64,000 nucleotides of DNA from an uncultured Agathobacter sp. (GTDB lineage Bacteria; Bacillota; Clostridia; Lachnospirales; Lachnospiraceae). The position numbers and the translations under genes are program-made. A model generated the notes under the pieces. That model saw only the letters and a program-made list of their open reading frames with translations, made no database searches and had not been told where the DNA came from. Where the stretch lies: the NCBI GenBank assembly GCA_934307695.1, contig CAKRCS010000001.1, positions 1 through 64,000 on the forward strand. The letters run 5' to 3'. Below are positions 9,222 to 17,425 of this stretch, piece after piece (the stretch's first letter is position 1; every line of letters starts with the position of its first letter).

Positions 9222-9589
9222 TCCCCGGATGCTGCGACATCCTTGGTGGCAACGATCGCAACGCCGGTTCCTGCGGCATCGGCAAGAAGAACATCTCCGA
9301 TGCGCACAGGGGCTGGAACACAGATTTCCTTTAACGCATCGATCACATCAAAAATCTTACCCTTAGGAACATCATGCTCGGTCTTGCAGGAGACGGTCGG
9401 TGATTTTCCACCGGATACAGTTACCGTGCTGGTAACGATCCGGGTAGGGTTTGTTACTTCTTTTCTTGCATAGGCATCTCCGCGGGGACAGGTGTTTCCT
9501 GTAACCTCAGTCACAGAGCCATTTTCTATCGTAACGGAAAGGCTGCAGCCTAACGGGCAGCCGATACAGGTTAATTCTCTTTTTTCCAT
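9218..9589 (-). CDS. DUF1667 protein, redox partner of the glycerol-3-phosphate oxidases
   Basis: A 123-residue protein with an N-terminal CIGCPLGC motif and a further Cys in TCPRGDAYA, probably an Fe-S site. This family (DUF1667) is regularly encoded next to anaerobic glycerol-3-phosphate dehydrogenase flavoproteins and is thought to pass electrons. Here it is the last gene of that operon, 17 bp after the preceding gene, with a GGAGG ribosome site. Its end overlaps the ABC-F gene tail to tail by 4 bp. Confidence 0.88.
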   Translation of the reverse strand: MEKRELTCIGCPLGCSLSVTIENGSVTEVTGNTCPRGDAYARKEVTNPTRIVTSTVTVSGGKSPTVSCKTEHDVPKGKIFDVIDALKEICVPAPVRIGDVLLADAAGTGVAIVATKDVAASGD

Positions 9590-9606
9590 ATCTATGCACC
9601 TCCGAT

Positions 9607-10869
9607 TTATGATTCTTCAATACAGATGCGGATCTTGGAAAGATCCGGATACCCGGCAAGGACATCCTTTGTCAGAACGACCTGCTCCATCTCGCCGGGA
9701 GCCATGACCGGGCGCTTGCGGCGGGAGATCGGAACATCATCGCAGTAAGTGGCAATGGAACAGTTCTTATAGACGGCACCAACGCGGAAACGCACCGTAA
9801 GGGTATCATCCATCTCAGAAGGACGGATGAATTTCGGCACGGTATAGCGCACGCCACCCTCCGGGATGATTTCAACAACAGCGGCAGCAGAGTCCTTGCC
9901 ATGTAAGATATAATGGGCTGCATGTCTGCCGGCGGCAGCAGCTTCCTGTGAGACATAATCGACAAGGTCGTGTACATGAAGGACATTTCCACAGGCAAAA
10001 ACACCGTCAATATTGGTTTCGAGGCTGTCATTGACGACCGGACCGGAGGTAACTGGGGAAAGCTCGATCCCGGCACTGCGGCTCAGTTCATTCTCCGGGA
10101 GAAGTCCACAGGAGAGCAGCAGTGTGTCGCACTCATAGCGGATCTCTGTTCCGGGGATCGGCTTGCGGTCAGCACCAACCTCGGCGATGGTAACGGCTTC
10201 TACGCGCTCCCTGCCTTCGATATTTACAACGGTATGGCTGAGCATGAGCGGAATATCAAAATCATCCAGACACTGTACAATGTTACGCTTCAGACCACCG
10301 GAGTAAGGCATCAGCTCGGCAACTACTTCGACCTTGGCACCTTCGAGCGTCATGCGGCGCGCCATGATCAGTCCGATATCACCGGAGCCGAGAATGACAA
10401 CGCGCCTGCCCGGCAGAAATCCCTCCATATTGACAAGCCGCTGGGCGGTTCCGGCAGAGTAGATCCCGGCTGGACGGTATCCCGGAATGTTGAGTGCGCC
10501 ACGGCTTCGCTCGCGGCAGCCCATCGCAAGGATAATGGCTTTTGCCTGTATCTGGAACATTCCATCCTCATGGTTCATTGCAGTGACGATCTTTTCCGGG
10601 GAAATATCCATTACCATGGTGTTTAACTTATAGCTGATCCTGCGGTCATAGACCTGTCTTGCGAAGCGGGCGGCATATTCCGGTCCGGTCAGCTCTTCCT
10701 TGAAGGTGTGCAGTCCGAAACCGTTGTGGATGCACTGGTTCAGAATGCCTCCTAACTCTTTGTCGCGCTCGATGATCAATATATCGGAGATTCCGTTGTC
10801 ATGCGCACAGACCGCAGCGGCAAGACCGGCAGGACCACCGCCGACAATTACTAAATCATAATTTAACAT
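9607..10869 (-). CDS. FAD/NAD(P)-dependent oxidoreductase (GlpB-like subunit)
   Basis: A 420-residue pyridine nucleotide-disulphide reductase-type flavoprotein. The N-terminal FAD site is VIVGGGPAGLAA and a second Rossmann site is VVILGSGDIGL (around residues 155-165); FACGNVLHVHD is the usual C-terminal FAD-contact region. In Clostridia this protein sits between the GlpA-like dehydrogenase and DUF1667 and probably moves electrons from glycerol-3-phosphate to NAD or another carrier. Its start overlaps the upstream gene by 7 bp, showing translational coupling. Confidence 0.87.
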   Translation of the reverse strand: MLNYDLVIVGGGPAGLAAAVCAHDNGISDILIIERDKELGGILNQCIHNGFGLHTFKEELTGPEYAARFARQVYDRRISYKLNTMVMDISPEKIVTAMNHEDGMFQIQAKAIILAMGCRERSRGALNIPGYRPAGIYSAGTAQRLVNMEGFLPGRRVVILGSGDIGLIMARRMTLEGAKVEVVAELMPYSGGLKRNIVQCLDDFDIPLMLSHTVVNIEGRERVEAVTIAEVGADRKPIPGTEIRYECDTLLLSCGLLPENELSRSAGIELSPVTSGPVVNDSLETNIDGVFACGNVLHVHDLVDYVSQEAAAAGRHAAHYILHGKDSAAAVVEIIPEGGVRYTVPKFIRPSEMDDTLTVRFRVGAVYKNCSIATYCDDVPISRRKRPVMAPGEMEQVVLTKDVLAGYPDLSKIRICIEES

Positions 10870-12359
10870 ACAGCTTCTCCTCCTTTAAATTCTTTGTTTG
10901 TACCAACAACAAATGCAGAGGTACCACCATTTTTGGTCACCTCAAACATGGACATCGGTACTTCTCTGGTCAGGATCTCCATCGTTCTTGGAGCGCAGAA
11001 GCCAGACTGGCAGCGTCCCATACCGGCTCTTGTGCGGCGTTTTACTCCGTCGAGTGAGCGCGCACCGAGCGGGCGGTGGATCGCATCTAGGATTTCACCC
11101 TCCGAGATCATCTCGCAGCGGCAGATGATGTTGCCGTATGCAGGATTTTTGCGGATAAGTGCATTGCGTTCTTCAATGGATAGTGTATCCGGGCGGAGGA
11201 TACCCTTGCGTGTTGCTACGAAATCCGGATTTGGCGCAAGCTGCAATTTGTCTGCGACCATTTTTGCAACCATCTCACCGATCGCAGGCGCAGAGGAAAG
11301 ACCGGGTGACTCGATCCCTGCGGCATCAAAAAAGCCCTTGGCGTCTTTTGCCTCGCCGATCACGAAATCGCCGCCATCCTCATGGGCACGAAGACCGGCA
11401 AAGGAGGTGATGACCTGACGGAACGGAACATTCTTGACACTGGAGGCTGCCGTTACCGGCAGGGAGTCCAGCCCTTCTGCGGTCGTGTTGATGCCTTCCT
11501 TGGAGGTAATATCCACGGAGGTCGGACCTACGAGCAGATTGCCGTGTATGGTAGGGGTTACAAGCACGCCCTTTCCCATTTTGCCCGGAAGCTGGAATAT
11601 GGTGTGGCTGACATGCTTGCCGGCGGATTTGTCGAGCAGCATATATTCGCCCTTACGCGCGGTGATATGAAGCTTGCTTTCGCTGACCATATTGTGGAAT
11701 ACATCGGCGTAAACACCGGCGGCATTTACGACCATGCGGGCTTCGATCACACCGGAAGCCGGAGCCTGCGCTGCGTGCGGATCGGCTTTGGCGGTATTTT
11801 TAACGGAGATATGAAAGCCCTCCGCGGTCTTTTCGATAGAGGTCACCTCGGTATTTAAGAAGAAGGACACGCCGTTTGTGCAGGCGTTTTCTGCAAGTGC
11901 GATGGTCAGGTGGAATGGACATACGATCCCGCCCGTCGGTGCATACAAGGCACAGGTGACATCATCTGCGATATTGGGTTCGATGGAAAGAAGCTCCTCC
12001 CGGTTAAGAATCCGAAGTCCCGGAACACCGTTCGCTCTGCCCTTGGCAAGCAGGGTATCGAGTCCTTGTGGATTCTGTTCCTTTGTGCATACGACCAACG
12101 AACCGTTTCTGGTAAATGGTACATCCAGATCCTTTGCGAGTGCGTCCATCATCTCGTTGCCGCGCACATTCAAGCGGGCTTTTAAGGTGCCCGGGGCTGC
12201 ATCATATCCGGCATGGATAATGGCACTGTTTGCCTTGGAGGTGCCGCAGCAGACATCCTCTTCCCGTTCGATGACACAGGCACTTACCCGGTATCTGGAA
12301 AGCTCTCTTGCGATTGCACTTCCAACGACTCCTGCGCCGATAATTGCTACATCATACAT
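10863..12359 (-). CDS. Glycerol-3-phosphate dehydrogenase-like flavoprotein (GlpA-like)
   Basis: A 498-residue FAD-dependent oxidoreductase. Residues 1-~370 form a DAO-type domain (AIIGAGVVGSAIARELS), and the C-terminus is a BFD-like [2Fe-2S] domain with cysteines in IICRCE and GMGRCQSGFC. The architecture matches anaerobic glycerol-3-phosphate dehydrogenase, converting glycerol-3-phosphate to dihydroxyacetone phosphate. It is first in a three-gene operon and has a leader hairpin (12385-12437) between its promoter and start, consistent with antitermination control. AGGAGAG ribosome site. An L-2-hydroxyglutarate oxidase-like role is less likely given the neighbours. Confidence 0.88.
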   Translation of the reverse strand: MYDVAIIGAGVVGSAIARELSRYRVSACVIEREEDVCCGTSKANSAIIHAGYDAAPGTLKARLNVRGNEMMDALAKDLDVPFTRNGSLVVCTKEQNPQGLDTLLAKGRANGVPGLRILNREELLSIEPNIADDVTCALYAPTGGIVCPFHLTIALAENACTNGVSFFLNTEVTSIEKTAEGFHISVKNTAKADPHAAQAPASGVIEARMVVNAAGVYADVFHNMVSESKLHITARKGEYMLLDKSAGKHVSHTIFQLPGKMGKGVLVTPTIHGNLLVGPTSVDITSKEGINTTAEGLDSLPVTAASSVKNVPFRQVITSFAGLRAHEDGGDFVIGEAKDAKGFFDAAGIESPGLSSAPAIGEMVAKMVADKLQLAPNPDFVATRKGILRPDTLSIEERNALIRKNPAYGNIICRCEMISEGEILDAIHRPLGARSLDGVKRRTRAGMGRCQSGFCAPRTMEILTREVPMSMFEVTKNGGTSAFVVGTNKEFKGGEAVC

Positions 12360-12384
12360 TGCATTCTCTCCTTTTTGTGGTAAT

Positions 12385-12437
12385 AAAAAAGAGCAAAAAT
12401 AACCAAGCGAATTGCTTCGCCTGAATTACCTTTGCTC
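12385..12437 (-). promoter_or_regulatory. Leader terminator/attenuator of the glp-like operon
   Basis: On the minus strand a long, almost fully paired hairpin (outer stem 12431-12437 with 12391-12397, inner stem closing on a GCAA tetraloop, several G-U pairs) is followed by six T (12390-12385). It lies between the promoter at 12472-12500 and the first gene's ribosome site, so it should stop transcription unless an antiterminator acts. In Bacillus, GlpP does this for glpD and glpFK leaders; that parallel is inference. Confidence 0.75.
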
Positions 12438-12471
12438 ATAGTCTCTCGGTAGCTTTTATTAACTTAAGTAT

Positions 12472-12500
12472 ATTGTAGCATGGTTTCTCCCGTGCTGCAA
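12472..12500 (-). promoter_or_regulatory. Promoter of the glp-like operon
   Basis: Minus strand: TTGCAG (12500-12495), 17-bp spacer, TACAAT (12477-12472). It lies just past the end of nth. Confidence 0.65.
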
Positions 12501-12503
12501 CCG

Positions 12504-13136
12504 TTAAATATGTTTTTTACATATATCATTCAGCACACAGCGGTCACAGTATGGTGCGGTGCGTGCCGTGCAGACCGCGCGCCCGTGATCTACAAAGCGG
12601 TGGCAGAGCTGATTGCCCTCCTCCGGTGGAACCAGCTTCCACAGAGCCATTTCTACCTTTTTCGGATCCTTCTGGTTGTCGACAAGTCCGATGCGGTTGG
12701 CAAGACGGATGCAGTGTGTGTCTGTCACGATCGCCGGTTTCCCGAAAACATCCCCCATGATGAGGTTGGCACTTTTTCTTCCGACACCGGGAAGGGAAAG
12801 CAGCGCGTCAAAATCATCCGGGACGCGGTCGTGATAGGTGTCATGCAGAACCTTCATGCAGGCGCTGATGTCGCGTGCCTTGCTTTTGCCAAGCCCGCAA
12901 GGGTGTACGATTGCCTCGATCTCGTTGACATCGGCTGCTGCAAGCGAAGCAATGTCCGGGAAGCGGGCGTACAGATCCTCCACTACGATATTTACGCGGG
13001 CATCCGTGCATTGTGCCGCAAGTCTTACGGAGACGAGCAGCTTCCACGCTTCATCGTAGGTGAGCGAGCAGCCAGAATCCGGGTATGCCTCTTTCAGGCG
13101 TTTGATCACTTCAAGCGTTAATTGTTTTTTGGTCAT
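12504..13136 (-). CDS. nth: Endonuclease III (DNA glycosylase/AP lyase)
   Basis: A 210-residue base-excision repair enzyme that removes oxidised pyrimidines and cuts at AP sites. It has the helix-hairpin-helix LPGVGRKSAN with its catalytic Lys, the catalytic Asp in VTDTHCIRLANR, and the C-terminal [4Fe-4S] ligands Cys-x6-Cys-x2-Cys-x5-Cys (CTARTAPYCDRCVLNDIC). Length is normal. Its start overlaps the HD-GYP stop codon (ATGA), so the two are coupled. Confidence 0.96.
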   Translation of the reverse strand: MTKKQLTLEVIKRLKEAYPDSGCSLTYDEAWKLLVSVRLAAQCTDARVNIVVEDLYARFPDIASLAAADVNEIEAIVHPCGLGKSKARDISACMKVLHDTYHDRVPDDFDALLSLPGVGRKSANLIMGDVFGKPAIVTDTHCIRLANRIGLVDNQKDPKKVEMALWKLVPPEEGNQLCHRFVDHGRAVCTARTAPYCDRCVLNDICKKHI

Positions 13137-14209
13137 AAATTACTTAATCCAATCATTTTGTTGCGTTCGGCTTCGGAATCCCTGCGCGCCTGCTGCGTCT
13201 CCTCGTTGATGCTTGAGAGCGTGTAGCTTAGATAAGGCGGTTGTGTCAGATCGACCAGCGAACCATCCTCCGTGCGGACGATCGGACGAAGATTGTGAAT
13301 GCCGGAGTTGCCGTAAATGATACCCTTCTGACCATCGGACAGCACGACCTCCGTACCCTTTGGAAACAGGGGAACGTACGTTAATAGCATCTTGACGGAT
13401 TCCAGATCGAACAGTGTTCCGCAATTTGCCATGAGATATTCTGCCGCATCAAACGGGGAGTAAGGCTTTTTGTAAGGGCGCTTGGATACCAGTGCATCGT
13501 ATACATCCGCAACATGCAGGATCTTCGTAAAAAGCGTGTGCTCATCGCCCTTGATCCCATGCGGATAACCGCTTCCGTCAACATTCTCATGGTGATACAA
13601 AACCGCGGTTTTGATCGACGGGGCAATGTCCAGCCGGTTCTGGATCAGCTCATAGGAGAGCAGCGGGTGTGATTTCATTATCTGAAATTCCTCCGGCGTA
13701 AGCCGGGAGGGTTTGTTTAGAATATTTCCAGGGATTGATAATTTGCCAAGATCATGGATGAGAGCCGCTGTGATCATGCATGTAAGCTCCTCCTCATCCA
13801 GTCCGAAGCCAAGCCCCATAACGCCGCACAGGACTGCGACATTCACAGAGTGGGCGTAGGTGTAATCGTCAAAGGAACGGAGATTGATCAGATCAATCGG
13901 GAGTGCACCGTTTTGCAGGATTTCTTCGACCATCATGCGCGCAATCTCCATGCAGCGGTCGATATCAGCGTTGCGGATACAGTCCATTCCCTCTGCGCGA
14001 AGCTGTGGGGAGATAACATCCTCTACCTTGATGTCTTCGGATAAACTATCCTCAACATAGATTCCGTCAAAACCATATTCAAGTAATTTTTCGATAATGC
14101 TGTCGGTCAATTCACTTCCCTGACCGATCAGGGTACGCCCGGATGCATCAAACAAGTCATTGGCGAGACGCATGCCAGGGGAAACTTCATCTAATATAAG
14201 ATATCTCAT
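13133..14209 (-). CDS. HD-GYP domain phosphodiesterase
   Basis: A 358-residue soluble protein. The C-terminal half is an HD-GYP domain with HDLGK (metal-binding HD), HHENVDGSGYPHG (GYP motif) and HVADVYDAL, all intact, so it probably hydrolyses cyclic di-GMP or a related nucleotide. The N-terminal ~100 residues (MRYLILDEVSPGMRLAND...) resemble the short domain often found before HD-GYP. No membrane segment or receiver domain. It leads a two-gene unit with nth. The closest GA-rich ribosome site is about 15 bp from the ATG, which is long. Confidence 0.9.
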   Translation of the reverse strand: MRYLILDEVSPGMRLANDLFDASGRTLIGQGSELTDSIIEKLLEYGFDGIYVEDSLSEDIKVEDVISPQLRAEGMDCIRNADIDRCMEIARMMVEEILQNGALPIDLINLRSFDDYTYAHSVNVAVLCGVMGLGFGLDEEELTCMITAALIHDLGKLSIPGNILNKPSRLTPEEFQIMKSHPLLSYELIQNRLDIAPSIKTAVLYHHENVDGSGYPHGIKGDEHTLFTKILHVADVYDALVSKRPYKKPYSPFDAAEYLMANCGTLFDLESVKMLLTYVPLFPKGTEVVLSDGQKGIIYGNSGIHNLRPIVRTEDGSLVDLTQPPYLSYTLSSINEETQQARRDSEAERNKMIGLSNL

Positions 14210-14467
14210 GTAATAAATAAATCCTCACAACCAGCGTATAGATAATACTGATTTACAATTCCATAGCGATAAAAATACTACTTAACTTTATCAGTATGCA
14301 GATTAAAAGTCAATTTTATTAAGTTTTTTTCGTACTTTTTGATGAAATTGTATGAAAAGGCGACACTTTACAGGAAAGATATTGTATGATGTACGCGAAG
14401 AAATAACGAAAGTACGAAACGTTTGCGGAATGATATCCGAAAAACGATGCCGGAAGGGGATTTGTAT

Positions 14468-15112
14468 ATGGAACAGAATTTACAGGATATATCAGATGGA
14501 AGACTATACGAATGGAATGATATGGTAAAGGTTGGCTGCCATGACTGCATCGGATGTAGTGAATGCTGCAGGGGGATGGGACAGTCGATCCTGCTCGATC
14601 CGTACGATGCATATCAATTATGCTCAAATCTTGGAAAAACCTTTGAGGAGCTTTTGCAGGGACCGGTGGAGCTGCACGCGGAGGAAGGGCTGATCCTGCC
14701 GAATCTTCGGATGGCGGAAGGCGACGCGTGCTCTTTTCTAAGTACGGAGGGACGGTGTAGTATTCATGCATTCCGACCGGGAATCTGCCGGCTGTTCCCG
14801 CTTGGGCGCAACTACACCCCGGAGCATCTGAATTACTTTTTGCTGCTGAATGAATGCCCGGTAAAAAACAAGACGAAAATGAAGGTCGGAAAGTGGCTTG
14901 CCAATGATGATCGAAAGACTTATCAGCAGTTTCTGCTGGATTGGCATAATCTTACGAAGCAGGTGCGTGCACAGGTGACGGAAAGCTTGGAGACTCCCGA
15001 AATGAGCCGGAAGATCACGATGGCATTTTTGCAGCTATTCTACATAAAGCCTTATGGCAAAACGGATTTTTATGCAGAGTTCTATGAGCGGGTAAAACAG
15101 ATTTCTGAATAA
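14468..15112 (+). CDS. YkgJ family cysteine-cluster protein
   Basis: A 214-residue soluble protein with two Cys groups typical of the YkgJ family (CxxCxGxCC-type; here CHDCIGCSECC and later CSFLSTEGRC...PGICRLFPLG), which probably bind zinc or an Fe-S cluster. Function in the family is unknown. I chose ATG 14468, preceded by GGAAGGGGA, over a frame start at 14423. An 11-bp inverted repeat with a 70-bp gap (14328-14338 with 14409-14419) lies upstream. Confidence 0.85.
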   Translation: MEQNLQDISDGRLYEWNDMVKVGCHDCIGCSECCRGMGQSILLDPYDAYQLCSNLGKTFEELLQGPVELHAEEGLILPNLRMAEGDACSFLSTEGRCSIHAFRPGICRLFPLGRNYTPEHLNYFLLLNECPVKNKTKMKVGKWLANDDRKTYQQFLLDWHNLTKQVRAQVTESLETPEMSRKITMAFLQLFYIKPYGKTDFYAEFYERVKQISE

Positions 15113-15117
15113 TCGTG

Positions 15118-15146
15118 TTGACATAAGGAAAACGATGTGCTATTTT
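15118..15146 (+). promoter_or_regulatory. Promoter of the PadR operon
   Basis: A perfect TTGACA (15118-15123), 17-bp spacer and TATTTT (15141-15146), immediately followed by operator-like repeats. Confidence 0.75.
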
Positions 15147-15160
15147 TACTATGACAGTCG

Positions 15161-15194
15161 TACTACGCCTGACGTAGTAACGATTGGCGTAGTA
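15161..15194. promoter_or_regulatory. Candidate PadR operator
   Basis: A perfect inverted repeat TACTACG-N5-CGTAGTA (15161-15179) is followed by a third half-site GCGTAGTA (15187-15194). It lies between the -10 element and the padR start, where binding would block transcription. This fits autoregulation by PadR. Confidence 0.7.
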
Positions 15195-15215
15195 TAGAGA
15201 AAGTGAGGATATGGT

Positions 15216-15554
15216 ATGGTGAGCATCAGCAGTGATGTGATCCGTGGATATAACGATACGATGATCCTGTACCTTCTGATGCAGGGACCGTCGTATGGGT
15301 ATGAGATTACAAAGCGGATTAAAGGTATGACGGATGAAAAATATGTCATGAAAGAAACCACTCTGTATTCTGCATTCGCACGGATGGAGAAGAATGGATA
15401 TATTTCTTCCTTTTCTTCCGATGAGGTAAACGGCAAAAAGCGGACGTATTACCGGATTACCGATGTGGGAAAAGAATACTACCGTACAAAGTGCGAGGAA
15501 TGGATTTTGACAAAAGAAGTTGTGGAGAAATTTATTTTGGACAACGAGGCTTAA
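15216..15554 (+). CDS. PadR family transcriptional regulator
   Basis: A 112-residue winged-helix repressor. The sequence LYLLMQGPSYGYEITKRI...KETTLYSAFARMEKNGYI is diagnostic of PadR recognition helix and wing, with a short C-terminal dimerisation helix. It should repress its own operon by binding the repeats at 15161-15194. The ribosome site is GTGAGGAT. It is followed at once by a DUF1700-like membrane protein and a DUF4097 protein, a frequent trio in Firmicutes linked to envelope stress. Confidence 0.93.
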   Translation: MVSISSDVIRGYNDTMILYLLMQGPSYGYEITKRIKGMTDEKYVMKETTLYSAFARMEKNGYISSFSSDEVNGKKRTYYRITDVGKEYYRTKCEEWILTKEVVEKFILDNEA

Positions 15555-15569
15555 GGGAGGATGCCTGTT

Positions 15570-16589
15570 ATGGAGACATTAAAGAATTATCTGGAGACAA
15601 TGTTTATGAAGCTGCCAAACACGCCGGAGGTGCGGCGCGCCAAGGATGAGCTGTGGCAGATGATGGAGGACAAATATGCGGAGCTGACCGCGGAAGGACA
15701 CACGGAGAATGAAGTGATCGGCACGATCATCTCAGAGTTTGGCAATCTAAACGAGGTCGCGGAGGAGCTTGGGATTGAGTCTGTCGTGGCACCGCAGAGC
15801 TATGCAGATGCGCAGCCGTCACAGGAGGATGCACAGGAGCACAAAACGGAATATACATGCAGAGTGGTCACAATGGATGAGGCGAAGGACTTTTTGAAGG
15901 ACAGCGCAGGCAGCGCACTTTGTATCGCACTCGGTGTCATGCTCTGTATTTTAAGCGTGACAGGACCGATCGTTATGTCGGCGGTTCATCTCGATGAGAC
16001 CTTGGGAGTGGTCGGGATGATCGCTATAATCGCCGTTGCGGTCGTACTCTTTGTGGTAAGCGGTGTGCGTATGCAGAAATGGGATTTCTTGAAAAAGCAG
16101 CCATGTGCGGTTGACTTTGCAACAAATCAGATGGTAAGCGAGAGAAGAGAGCGCTATCGGGTGATCTATACACCGCTTTTGGCAATCGGGATCATGTTGT
16201 GCGTGCTCTGCATTATACCGCCGATCATCATGGATAAGCTGAATCCGCTTCCGGGACTTTTGGATATGGCAACACTCGGCGCGGCGGGACTGTTTGTTTT
16301 AGCCGCGACCGGCGTGTTTATGATCGTTCTTGCATGCTGTACACAGTCTGGATACAAAGCGCTTTTGTCATTGAACAGCACCAGCACGATGGCAGGAACT
16401 TATCAGGAAAACGAGGGAGAGACTTACAAGGTGCCGTTTATCGGAGCAATCATGTCGGTATACTGGCCGACCGTTACCTGCATTTATCTGTGCTGGAGCT
16501 TCCTGTCTTTTGAGTGGGGAAGCACCTGGATCATCTGGCCGGCTGCGGCAATCATCAATGTGATCATTGACGGAATCTTTAAGGAGTAA
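15570..16589 (+). CDS. DUF1700/HAAS-like membrane protein
   Basis: A 339-residue membrane protein. Residues 1-~65 form the soluble permease-prefix/HAAS-type domain (LPNTPEVRRAKDELWQMMED...GNLNEVAEELGIE), followed by about six hydrophobic segments in pairs (roughly 120-170, 215-265 and 290-335). Partners of this family are usually PadR and DUF4097 proteins, as here. I chose ATG 15570, after GGGAGG, rather than the ATG three codons earlier, which is too near the site. The precise role is unknown. Confidence 0.8.
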   Translation: METLKNYLETMFMKLPNTPEVRRAKDELWQMMEDKYAELTAEGHTENEVIGTIISEFGNLNEVAEELGIESVVAPQSYADAQPSQEDAQEHKTEYTCRVVTMDEAKDFLKDSAGSALCIALGVMLCILSVTGPIVMSAVHLDETLGVVGMIAIIAVAVVLFVVSGVRMQKWDFLKKQPCAVDFATNQMVSERRERYRVIYTPLLAIGIMLCVLCIIPPIIMDKLNPLPGLLDMATLGAAGLFVLAATGVFMIVLACCTQSGYKALLSLNSTSTMAGTYQENEGETYKVPFIGAIMSVYWPTVTCIYLCWSFLSFEWGSTWIIWPAAAIINVIIDGIFKE

Positions 16590-16600
16590 AGGAGAGACAC

Positions 16601-17410
16601 ATGAAAAGAGCAATTTATCTGACCATTCTCGGAGTGATCGAAATCGTCTGCATCATCGTCGGCATTGTGATAAATGTTGGCGGGATCGGAAGCTTTTTTA
16701 ACATAAAGACCTCCTATATATCCAAATCGGAGGAAATCAGCGTAAATGATACCATAGATGCCTTTGAGGCTTTGGACGTGGATCTCTCGGCGGCAGAGCT
16801 CATTGTCCAGACCGGTGATGGATATGGCATCCACTATGAAGGCTCGGATGTGCTGAAGCCAACCTGTTCCGTAAAGGGTGGCACGCTGAAGGTGGAGTCT
16901 CCTTCCGTAAAGCGTTCCTGGCGCAACCATGTAAAATGCTCCCTGACCATCACAGTACCGGAGCATACGAAGCTGACGGGGGCAGTGTTTGACATTGACG
17001 CGGGAAATGTGGAGTGTACCGGAATATCGGCGGAAAATCTTAGTATTGATGTCAATGCGGGCAACGTAGAGGTGTATAATGCGGTATATGGAGCGGCTGA
17101 TGTGGATGTTGACGCGGGAAATGTCACTTTTGCAGATTGTACGATCAGCTCAGTCGCAGCGGATTCCAATATGGGTAATGTTGAGTTTGGAAACTGCACA
17201 TTTGACCGGATGGATGCGACAACGGATATGGGAAATGTGACCGTACAAAGCAGCAGGGATTTAAGCGATTACAGCATAGATATGAGCGCAGACCTTGGAA
17301 ATATAAGCATCAACGGGCAGGATATGACCGGCAGATATAAAGTGGATGGCGACGAGGGGCACTTCGTCAATATTGATGTAAGTATGGGAAATGCGGAACT
17401 GTTTTACTAA
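16601..17410 (+). CDS. DUF4097 beta-strand repeat protein, membrane-anchored
   Basis: A 269-residue protein with one N-terminal membrane segment (about 5-32) and an external beta-helix-like domain. Short repeats with a GN core recur about every 20 residues (DAGNVECTG, NAGNVEVYN, DAGNVTFAD, NMGNVEFGN, DMGNVTVQS, DLGNISING), typical of DUF4097. The family is associated with PadR/DUF1700 operons and envelope stress; molecular function is unknown. The start codon follows AAGGAG closely after the preceding gene, supporting one operon. Confidence 0.87.
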   Translation: MKRAIYLTILGVIEIVCIIVGIVINVGGIGSFFNIKTSYISKSEEISVNDTIDAFEALDVDLSAAELIVQTGDGYGIHYEGSDVLKPTCSVKGGTLKVESPSVKRSWRNHVKCSLTITVPEHTKLTGAVFDIDAGNVECTGISAENLSIDVNAGNVEVYNAVYGAADVDVDAGNVTFADCTISSVAADSNMGNVEFGNCTFDRMDATTDMGNVTVQSSRDLSDYSIDMSADLGNISINGQDMTGRYKVDGDEGHFVNIDVSMGNAELFY

Positions 17411-17425
17411 TGTAGGAAAGGCAAA

